Positions 6,950 to 14,094 of a stretch of 20,715 nucleotides of DNA are shown piece after piece. Within the stretch, counting starts at the first letter, position 1. Each line of letters begins with the position of its first letter. The stretch covers positions 1-20,715 of the forward strand of contig NZ_CAMIOH010000034.1 in the NCBI RefSeq assembly GCF_946221145.1, read 5' to 3'. The position numbers were made by a program, and so were the translations under genes. Under the pieces are notes generated by a model, which was given only the letters and a program-made list of their open reading frames with translations, did not search any database and was not told the DNA's origin. The DNA comes from an uncultured Paracoccus sp. Its GTDB lineage: Bacteria; Pseudomonadota; Alphaproteobacteria; Rhodobacterales; Rhodobacteraceae.

Positions 6950-9319
6950 ATGCTCAGCTTCGAGACGCCGCATATCGAAGCTGACGGGGTGATCCTGTTC
7001 CCCGATCACGAAGATCCGCTGCTGTGGTATTACAGCGCCGGGGCCCCGCAGATGGCGCTTGGTCCCCAGGGCCGCCCGATGTTCGACCTGTGGGTCTATA
7101 CCGAGGCCTTGGTCCACAACGTCCTGACCGGGACGCAGATCCCCGAGCAGATGGGCGGCGGCTTTCTGACCCTGGGCGTCAACTGCCGCCGCACCGACCG
7201 CGATCTGCGCGAGGCACGCAAGGCCATCGCGCGGGCGACCGGGGCTGACGAAGATGCCGTCACGCTGTCGCCGATCCCCTATACCGAAGGCAAGGCCAGC
7301 GTCATCGCGCTTGACAACACCACGCTGGGCACCGTCACGCCCGATCCGGCGGGGACCGATCCGAATGCCGGGCGGCCGCGCTTTGTCACCACGATCCTGG
7401 GCGCCGGGGTGCCCGCGCTGCTGGGCGATCTGCAATCCATCTTTTCGCTGTCGCTGTCGGATGACGGCGCGGCCTTCATGGCGGGCATGTTCAGTGCGAC
7501 ATCGACCCCCGTCGGCGTCGTCTATGAGCTGGAGTTCCAGGGCCTGTCGCCCGCCGTCGATGTCACCGTCACCGCCGACATGGACAAGCTGCGGCGCCAC
7601 TTCGGGGGCGGGCTGCAAGGCCAGGTGCAATGGTTCAAGGCCGACATCCAGGCCGCCGTGGACCATCTGGTCCAGACCAACGTGATCCAGATCGACAGTT
7701 CCACCTTCATCGACAGCGATGCCGCGCGCGAGGCCGAACAAAAGGCCATCGCGCTGTTCAAGGAGGATCTGATCCAGCAGATGTTCCGCCCGTCGCTGCC
7801 CCAGCCGCCGCAGCCCGCACCGGGCCAGGGCCTGGGCCAGGCCATCGCCGCCCTGGCCGGCACGGGCACCGGAAATGCGGCAGGCGGCGCGGCAGGGGCG
7901 GCCACCGCGGCGACCGGCGGATCGCTGGGCCTGGTGCTGAAATTCCAGCAGGAAACCGCGCATCTGTCGGGCACCTTCAGCTATCGCTCGCGGATGCCGG
8001 TCAGCCGCACCGACGCGCCGCAGGCGTTCCTGCAAACCCTGATCGACCCGGACGAGGCCGACGAACACACCACGGTCATCAACCTGGGCACCGCCTCTGC
8101 CTTTTTCGACCGGGTCGAGGCGATCGTGTCCCTGCCCGAGGACAAGACCTTTGCCGAGATGAACCTGCGCCAGGCGGTCGTCAGCATGTCCTATGGCGAC
8201 GACGACCCGTCGCGCCCGCCCGACGTGAAGCCGCCGCTGATCTGCCAGCCGGGCGGAGAGCGCAACCGGGTGCTGGCCTTTCACCGCAACGGCCGGTCCA
8301 GCATGGCCGTCAGCTATGACATCACCTATGAATTCGACGATCCGGTCGATGCGACGGTGGATCGCAGCCGTTACGCCACGCCGCGCCAGACCTCGACCAG
8401 CCGGTCGGTGATGATCGACCCGCGCGGCGATTTCGGCTATCGCCGCCTGACGCTGCGGCCCGGACGGATCCCCGCCGATGTCGCGGAAATCAGCTTGGAC
8501 GCAGAGTTCGCCACGCCGTCCGGCACCTTTGCCGCCAGCCGGGGCTTTCGGCTGACCGCGCCCTTCACCCGTCCCATCGCCGAAATCGCCCCCGACGGCG
8601 CCGACTGGACCATCAGGACCGAGGAGAAAGGCCCCGGCACCTTCCGCCTGACCCCCACCTATGTCTTTGCCGAAGGCGGCACCTGGACCGCGCCGCAGCA
8701 GACAGCCGACCAGCCCTTCGTCACGCTGGACGCGCCCTTTCGCGCGCAGCGGCAATTGATCGTCCAGCCGAACGTGCTGTCGCCATCTGTCGAGGGCATC
8801 GACGTGGAAATCGAATACGACGACAGGCCCGCCGATTACCACCGCCGCTTCCGCGCCACGCTGGTGCCGCCCTTTGCCGCCCTGTCGCTGTCCTGGTCGA
8901 TCCTGGACGAAGATCGCCGCACCTGCCGCATCCGCTCTACCGTGCGCGAAGGGGGCATCGTGTCGCAGGGCAAATGGGTCGATTGGGACGAGACCACCCA
9001 TGTCGTCGGCACCGACGCGGCCCGGCCCGACGCGCTGACCGTGCGGCTGATCGGCGGCGATCTGGCCGGTGCCGGGCTGGATGCGGTGCTGGTGGAAATC
9101 CGCGCGCCCGATGAAACCGGCGCGCCGCGCATCACCGAACTGTTCTTCGGACCCGCCGACACGCTGTCCGCGACGGTGGACCTGATCCGCCGCCCCGGCC
9201 AGCCGATGACCTATGACTTCCGCACCCAGACCTTTCGCAGCACGGGCCAGGCCGCCGTCAGCCCGTGGCAGAGCCGGACCGATGCCCTGCAACTGATCAT
9301 CTCGATACGCACCCTTTAA
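6950..9319 (+). CDS. Operon paralogue 3 with Gly/Ala-rich central insert
   Basis: The 789-aa paralogue has unknown function. Its N-terminal domain shows LFPDH (16-20), WYYSAGAP (26-33), GGGF at 69-72, the unit FSLSLSDDGAAFMAGM (165-180) followed by VYELEFQGL (191-199), then KADIQAAVDHL (230-240) and a charged helix 256-278. Residues 281-330 are a Pro- then Gly/Ala-rich low-complexity insert (GLGQAIAALAGTGTG and onwards), longer and more hydrophobic than the matching linker of most paralogues. Four repeats of 95-105 residues are anchored near Tyr415 (MSYGDDDP), Phe520, Tyr623 (IEYDDRPA) and 718. There is no signal peptide. The start is decided by a strong AAGGAGGG 6 bases upstream. The gap from gene 2 is 12 bases. 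Confidence 0.87.
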   Translation: MLSFETPHIEADGVILFPDHEDPLLWYYSAGAPQMALGPQGRPMFDLWVYTEALVHNVLTGTQIPEQMGGGFLTLGVNCRRTDRDLREARKAIARATGADEDAVTLSPIPYTEGKASVIALDNTTLGTVTPDPAGTDPNAGRPRFVTTILGAGVPALLGDLQSIFSLSLSDDGAAFMAGMFSATSTPVGVVYELEFQGLSPAVDVTVTADMDKLRRHFGGGLQGQVQWFKADIQAAVDHLVQTNVIQIDSSTFIDSDAAREAEQKAIALFKEDLIQQMFRPSLPQPPQPAPGQGLGQAIAALAGTGTGNAAGGAAGAATAATGGSLGLVLKFQQETAHLSGTFSYRSRMPVSRTDAPQAFLQTLIDPDEADEHTTVINLGTASAFFDRVEAIVSLPEDKTFAEMNLRQAVVSMSYGDDDPSRPPDVKPPLICQPGGERNRVLAFHRNGRSSMAVSYDITYEFDDPVDATVDRSRYATPRQTSTSRSVMIDPRGDFGYRRLTLRPGRIPADVAEISLDAEFATPSGTFAASRGFRLTAPFTRPIAEIAPDGADWTIRTEEKGPGTFRLTPTYVFAEGGTWTAPQQTADQPFVTLDAPFRAQRQLIVQPNVLSPSVEGIDVEIEYDDRPADYHRRFRATLVPPFAALSLSWSILDEDRRTCRIRSTVREGGIVSQGKWVDWDETTHVVGTDAARPDALTVRLIGGDLAGAGLDAVLVEIRAPDETGAPRITELFFGPADTLSATVDLIRRPGQPMTYDFRTQTFRSTGQAAVSPWQSRTDALQLIISIRTL

Positions 9320-9324
9320 GGGGA
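9318..9324 (+). promoter_or_regulatory. Shine-Dalgarno overlapping the previous stop codon
   Basis: AAGGGGA begins inside the TAA stop of paralogue 3 and lies 7 bases before ATG 9332. It repeats the stop-plus-ribosome-site arrangement seen at 6936. Confidence 0.65.
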
Positions 9325-9331
9325 ACCGACC

Positions 9332-11782
9332 ATGCTGGACCTGAATACCCGTTTCGAGCTTTTGGGCGTCACGCTGTATCGCGACGCCGACCAGCCCGAG
9401 GTGTTTTTCTTCCTGCCGCAGAACCCGGTCATCGCGCGGGATCGGGCGGGGCTGATGTTCGACCTGATGCTGTACGAAAAGGGCGGCCAGGCCGACGACC
9501 TGCAAACCGGCGGCTTCCTGACGCTGGCGATATCCACCGGGCTGGGGTCGCTGGAACAGCCCTTGCTGCGGGAATTGCGACGCCAGTTCGGGGACAATGC
9601 GCGGCTGGTGTCGATCCCCTTTACCGAAGGGTCGGTGCGGCTGGCGGGGCTGGATACGGGCGTCGCGCCCATCAACCCCGACGGCAGCGGCCCGCCCGCC
9701 AGCGATCCCGGACCCACCGGCATCCGGCTGGTGGAAAAGGTCTTCGGCGCCACCACGCCGAACCTGGACGGCGACAACCGCGCGGTCTTTTCGCTGCAAC
9801 TGTCCCAGGACGGCGCGGCCTTCTTTGCCGACCTGATGGAACAGGGCCGGTCCGCCCGCCCGCTGATCGCCATCTATGACCTGAAATATACCGGGTTGAT
9901 GGAGGTCGAGAGCCTGCGGATCGAGATCGATTACAGCCGCGTTTACGACTTCCTGCGTACCCGCATCGGCTTCAACGCCATCGTCGTCGCAGGCGAAATC
10001 GACACCATCGTCGAGGAATTGCGCGACAACCAGTCGATCAAGATCGACGACACCGTGCGCAGCCTGGACCTGTCCACGCCCGAGGCCCTAAAGGAGCGCG
10101 CCGACCGCATCGACGCCCTGGTCAAGGAACTGGCGACCGGGGCGTTCTTCGCACCCTCGCTGAAACTGGGCGATCCGGCGGTCGAGGAAAGCAGCGTCTT
10201 TGCCCCGCCCGCCGGGACCGCCACCGGCCTGTTCCAGCAGGGCCTGCCCGCCGCCATCGGCCAGGCCCTGGGCCAGGCGGTGACGACCCGCGAAATGGCC
10301 ACCGCCACCGACATCAACACCCCGCCCCCCGAACCCGGCGAAGGCCAGCCCACGCCTGCCGCCAATACCCAGGTCGCCGCGCAATCGTCGGCGTTGGGCC
10401 ATCCGACCGCGACCTTCACCATGCGCCAGTTGCAGCAGCGCGAATTGCGCCATGTCGTCTATGACCTGTCGCGCACCACCGCGATGCAGCGCAGCACCGG
10501 GCCGCAGAACCCGCTGCTGTTCATGGGATCGGAACGCGAAATCCGCGCGCGGATCCACAAGATCAGCCTGAACCATCCGTTCTTCGCGCGGCTGCGCATC
10601 GACGTGGATGCGGGCGGCACCGATTTCGCGGCGGAAGGCATCCGGGCGATGACGGTCAACCTGCGCTATGGCCGCCGCCCGGACGGCCAGCCCAAGGAAA
10701 CCGCCGATGTGATCCTGGACAGTGCCGAGGATCGTGCCAGCTTCGTCTTTGCCCGCGACCAGGGCGGCGACATGGGCTATGAATACCAGCTAACGCTGCA
10801 TTATCTGCCGGACTTCGGCCTGGGCGACACCCGCCAGACCGTTACCGGTCCCTGGACCCGGACCGAGGCGCGGCAGCTGTCGGTCCATCCCTCGATGCTG
10901 GCGCGGCGCCAGCCGATCACCCTGGCGCTGCCCCGCGTCCTGCCGCCCGACCTGTCCGAGGTGCGCGCCACGGTGTCTTATGTCGATCCCGACGGGGTGA
11001 TCGACGACCGCCGCAGCTTTGTGCTGACGCCGGGTGGCGCGCCCGCCATTGCCAATCTGCGCTTTGCCGATGCCAATGACGCCGCCCGTATCAGTGCCGA
11101 GGCGATCTTTGCCGATGGCAGCAGCAAACCCCTGGCCGAGGAACTGCGCCCCGATCCCGCAGGCGCCAAGCCGCTGGATCTGGTCGTGCTGCCGGTGCCC
11201 CAGCGTCCCGCGGCGCAGTTTTCCGTGATGCTGTCCGATCCGCTGGACGAATTGCGGTCCGTGCTGGTCGATTACGAGGTCCGGCAGGCGGGCCAGCTGA
11301 TCGCCGCGGCGGCGGTCGAGGTCACCGAACCGCTGCGCGCTGTGCCCGTCACCGTCGTCCTGCCCGGCCCCGACCCGCGCCCCGAGGTCCGTCTGCGCGA
11401 ACGCCGCATCTTCGACCGGGGCGGAATCGAGACGCTGCCCTTCCAGCCGCTGACCGACGGGCTTGCCATCGTCGGCGTCCCGGCGGCGGACGTGATGGAG
11501 GTGACGCTGCGATACCTTGGCCCGCCCATGGCATCGCTGGGGGTGCTGGGGATCCTGGTCACGCTGACCTACGCGACGCCCGACAACGATCCCGAATTCC
11601 GCCAGACCGCCAGCCTGTTCGTCGAGGCCGCCGAACCCGCCCGCTGGGTGGTGCGGCTCAAGGATCGCCGCGCCCGCGGCTTTACCTGGCAGGCCACGCT
11701 GATGCTGCAAACCGGCCAGCAGCGCGCCCTGCCGGACGTTGCCACCGAAAACAACCTTGTGCTTTTGCAGATCACCGCCTGA
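9332..11782 (+). CDS. Operon paralogue 4: N-terminal family domain plus four repeats
   Basis: At 816 aa this is the longest paralogue; its function is unknown. The N-terminal domain has LYRDADQPEVFFFLP (15-29), GGFLTL at 60-65, the unit FSLQLSQDGAAFFADLME (153-170) with IYDLKYTGL (181-189), and AGEIDTIVEEL (220-230). That last element corresponds to the ADI segment of paralogues 2 and 3. A long linker (about 280-360) combines AGTATGLFQQGLPAAIGQAL with a Pro-rich patch TPPPEPGEGQP. Four repeats are anchored at Tyr446 (LRYGRRPD), Tyr550 (VSYVDPD), Tyr648 and Tyr747 (LTYATPDN), 98-104 residues apart. I see no cysteine and no signal peptide. The start follows the family pattern (MLDL) with AAGGGGA 7 bases upstream, and the gene begins 12 bases after paralogue 3. 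Confidence 0.87.
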   Translation: MLDLNTRFELLGVTLYRDADQPEVFFFLPQNPVIARDRAGLMFDLMLYEKGGQADDLQTGGFLTLAISTGLGSLEQPLLRELRRQFGDNARLVSIPFTEGSVRLAGLDTGVAPINPDGSGPPASDPGPTGIRLVEKVFGATTPNLDGDNRAVFSLQLSQDGAAFFADLMEQGRSARPLIAIYDLKYTGLMEVESLRIEIDYSRVYDFLRTRIGFNAIVVAGEIDTIVEELRDNQSIKIDDTVRSLDLSTPEALKERADRIDALVKELATGAFFAPSLKLGDPAVEESSVFAPPAGTATGLFQQGLPAAIGQALGQAVTTREMATATDINTPPPEPGEGQPTPAANTQVAAQSSALGHPTATFTMRQLQQRELRHVVYDLSRTTAMQRSTGPQNPLLFMGSEREIRARIHKISLNHPFFARLRIDVDAGGTDFAAEGIRAMTVNLRYGRRPDGQPKETADVILDSAEDRASFVFARDQGGDMGYEYQLTLHYLPDFGLGDTRQTVTGPWTRTEARQLSVHPSMLARRQPITLALPRVLPPDLSEVRATVSYVDPDGVIDDRRSFVLTPGGAPAIANLRFADANDAARISAEAIFADGSSKPLAEELRPDPAGAKPLDLVVLPVPQRPAAQFSVMLSDPLDELRSVLVDYEVRQAGQLIAAAAVEVTEPLRAVPVTVVLPGPDPRPEVRLRERRIFDRGGIETLPFQPLTDGLAIVGVPAADVMEVTLRYLGPPMASLGVLGILVTLTYATPDNDPEFRQTASLFVEAAEPARWVVRLKDRRARGFTWQATLMLQTGQQRALPDVATENNLVLLQITA

Positions 11783-11797
11783 CACCGGAGCGCGATC

Positions 11798-13399
11798 ATG
11801 ACGTTCGACACCGACAAGCAGCGCTATATGTTCACCACCGAACCGGCGGGCGGCACCGGCATCTTCGGCAGCGGCGGCGGCGACGGCACCGCCAATCCCG
11901 TGGTCCCGATCCATCTGGGCAACGAGGTCGAACCGCTGCTGATGGGTCCGGCCTATTTTACGCGCCTGAAAGCCGCCATCGACGCGTTGCCCGGCAGCGG
12001 CAATCCGATCCTGTGGCTGGCGGGCTGGTGGTTCACGCCGTTGTTTTCGCTGGATGCTATGACCGGCGGGCCGGAACTGACCGCGCTGCTGAAGGCCAAG
12101 GCGCGGGCCGGGGTGGACGTGCGCGTGCTGGGCTGGGTGCTGGCGCCCGAGATGATGGGATCAAGCATCGTCCAGTCCCACGCCGCCGAGGCGTTCCGCA
12201 CCAGTTACGGCACCATGCGTTTCGTCAAGGAACTGCGCAGCGAACCCGCGCTTGCAGACAAGGTGGCCTGCAACACGCTGTCCCATCCGGCGGGCGCGGT
12301 CCATACCAAGATGGCGATCGTCGGCAATGACGACCAGATGACGGTATTCACCGGCGGCCTGGATTGCGTGAACGACCGCCACGACCCGATCTGGCGCGAC
12401 GTGCAGTTGCGCCTGACCGGACCCGCCGCCCAGCCCGCCTTCGATTTCTGGCGCGAGATGTGGAACGAGGTTCAGTCCCGTCCGGTCAAGCCGCTGTCCT
12501 TTTCCGTGACCCTGGGCGGCACGGTCCACGCGATCAGCCTGGACAACCGCACGGCCGCGGCGACCGCGATCCCCGCCCGCAGCGTCGGCCGCCCGTCGGC
12601 CGGGCGCATCCACGCGCAATCGCTGCGCACCGTGCCGCAGTTCAAGTTCCCGTCGCTGTTCGGGATTTCGCCGATCCCGATGAATGACACCTGCACCTTT
12701 GCCCCCAACGGCATCTTCGACGTGGATCGCGGCTGGCGCGCGGCCATCGGCGGGGCCGAGACCTATTATTATGTCGAGGATCAGATGCTGTCCTCGCAAC
12801 CCCTGTGCGACGCGCTGAACGCGCGGCTGCGGGCGGATGACGATTTCCGGGTGGTGTTGGTCACGGGCCGCTTCGATCCCAACGACCAGCCCAGCGACAT
12901 CGGGTCATGGACGCGGGCGCGGGCGATCAATTTCCACCTGATGCGCGGGCTGACACCGGCGCAAAAGGCGCGGGTGGCGATCTTCAACCATTCGTCCAAG
13001 GTGGTGCATTGCAAGATCGCCATCGCCGACGACAAATGGGGCTTTGTCGGATCGCCCAACTTCTCGGTCCGGTCGCAGTTCACCGATTTCGAACACGGCT
13101 TCGCCTTCATGGACGAGGCCGAAGCCGCCGTCCCGGCCTTTCGCCGCCAGCTGTGGGACAGCATCTTCGGCGCGGCGGAACCCGACCTGACGGCGGCGCT
13201 GAACCGCTGGTTCGCGATCCCCGAAGGCGGCACGCAGGGACCGTTGCAGCGGATCTCGACCCCGGTTGCGGTGCCAACGCTCTCCACCGTGGAACGGCTG
13301 GCCGCCGATGCGCTGTTCGAGGTGGACAGCCGCCAAAGCTGGGGATCGGACCTGGTGCTGATGCTGACCGGCAATATCGGCGTCCCGGTGACATCATGA
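11798..13399 (+). CDS. Phospholipase D superfamily protein with two HKD motifs
   Basis: The 533-aa product is a phospholipase D/cardiolipin-synthase superfamily enzyme, expected to hydrolyse or transfer phosphodiesters such as phospholipid head groups. Motif 1 is at 169-171 (VHTK) with GGLD at 186-189; a loop about three residues longer than usual separates them, so Asp lies at 177+1 or +2 rather than seven after His. Motif 2 is canonical: His404, Lys406, Asp411 and GSPN at 418-421, with Glu432 after it. LRTVPQF (276-282) and YYYVEDQML (323-331) are typical of the eukaryote-like PLD class. A Gly-rich stretch fills 18-30. There is no signal peptide or membrane helix. GGAG lies 7 bases before the ATG; the gene starts 15 bases after paralogue 4 and overlaps the next gene by ATGA. 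Substrate is unknown. Confidence 0.9.
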   Translation: MTFDTDKQRYMFTTEPAGGTGIFGSGGGDGTANPVVPIHLGNEVEPLLMGPAYFTRLKAAIDALPGSGNPILWLAGWWFTPLFSLDAMTGGPELTALLKAKARAGVDVRVLGWVLAPEMMGSSIVQSHAAEAFRTSYGTMRFVKELRSEPALADKVACNTLSHPAGAVHTKMAIVGNDDQMTVFTGGLDCVNDRHDPIWRDVQLRLTGPAAQPAFDFWREMWNEVQSRPVKPLSFSVTLGGTVHAISLDNRTAAATAIPARSVGRPSAGRIHAQSLRTVPQFKFPSLFGISPIPMNDTCTFAPNGIFDVDRGWRAAIGGAETYYYVEDQMLSSQPLCDALNARLRADDDFRVVLVTGRFDPNDQPSDIGSWTRARAINFHLMRGLTPAQKARVAIFNHSSKVVHCKIAIADDKWGFVGSPNFSVRSQFTDFEHGFAFMDEAEAAVPAFRRQLWDSIFGAAEPDLTAALNRWFAIPEGGTQGPLQRISTPVAVPTLSTVERLAADALFEVDSRQSWGSDLVLMLTGNIGVPVTS

Positions 13400-14073
13400 T
13401 CGCCCTTGGGACCATGCGGGCGGTGACGGGCCAGGCCAATCTGCTGGTGTTCGGCGATGACACCGACCAAGACGCTCACCACATCCTGCCGCTGGACCTG
13501 ATCCCCGACGGGCCGCCGTCGCTGACGATCATGGGGCGCGGGCCAAGGGGCAGCGCCGACGGGATCCTGGGCGGCTTCTGGTCGCTGCCCCTGCGCGGCG
13601 ACGCGCCGCAGTCGGACATGGCGGCGATCACGGCGCAACTGACCCGCCCCGACGCCCAGGCCCCCCGCCTGCTGATGGCCGAGGCCGACCTGGACCTGCG
13701 CGCGGTCCTGGTCCCCGACACCGCTGCCGCGACCCGCGTCCCCGGCTGGCGCGGCGGCACGATTGCGCTGAATGGCGAAGCCCCCTGGGGCGAGACGGGC
13801 CAGGCCCTGGCCCGCGCCTGGGACCGCGGCCTGCCCGATGCGGTGGTTCATCTGACGCTGACCCTGCGCGGCATGGGGGAACCGGACGCCATGACCCGGC
13901 TGGACGAAACGCTGCGCCTGTCGGGCGGGGAAGGGCATCTTTCGCTGGAAAGCACCACCAGCACCACGACCGCGCGGCGCCAGGGCGTGGCGGTCCTGAC
14001 CATCCGCCGCGACCAGCCGCTGCGCCTGCCGCCCGGACGCGACGTGATCTGGGCCGGATTTGACCGAACCTGA
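13396..14073 (+). CDS. Short paralogue carrying only the N-terminal family domain
   Basis: The 225-aa protein has unknown function but aligns by eye with the N-terminal domain of the large paralogues: LVFGDDTDQDAHHILP (17-32) against the FxDD...LP opening, GGFW at 59-62 against GGF, and ALNGEAPWGETGQALARAW followed by VVHLTLTLRGM (150-160) against the strand-helix-strand unit. The central linker and all four repeats are missing and the protein ends cleanly, so it looks like a single-domain subunit rather than a broken gene. The start ATG overlaps the stop of the phospholipase gene (ATGA), implying coupled translation and possibly matched amounts of the two products. No signal peptide is visible. 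Confidence 0.75.
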   Translation: MIALGTMRAVTGQANLLVFGDDTDQDAHHILPLDLIPDGPPSLTIMGRGPRGSADGILGGFWSLPLRGDAPQSDMAAITAQLTRPDAQAPRLLMAEADLDLRAVLVPDTAAATRVPGWRGGTIALNGEAPWGETGQALARAWDRGLPDAVVHLTLTLRGMGEPDAMTRLDETLRLSGGEGHLSLESTTSTTTARRQGVAVLTIRRDQPLRLPPGRDVIWAGFDRT

Positions 14074-14094
14074 CAGGATAAGGACCGACGCACC

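Noticed and set aside
6680..9799. Very long antisense frame (over 1000 codons), with similar long antisense frames opposite other operon genes.
   Set aside because: They mirror high-GC coding genes on the + strand; the residues are His/Gln/Arg/Gly-rich as expected for an antisense shadow.
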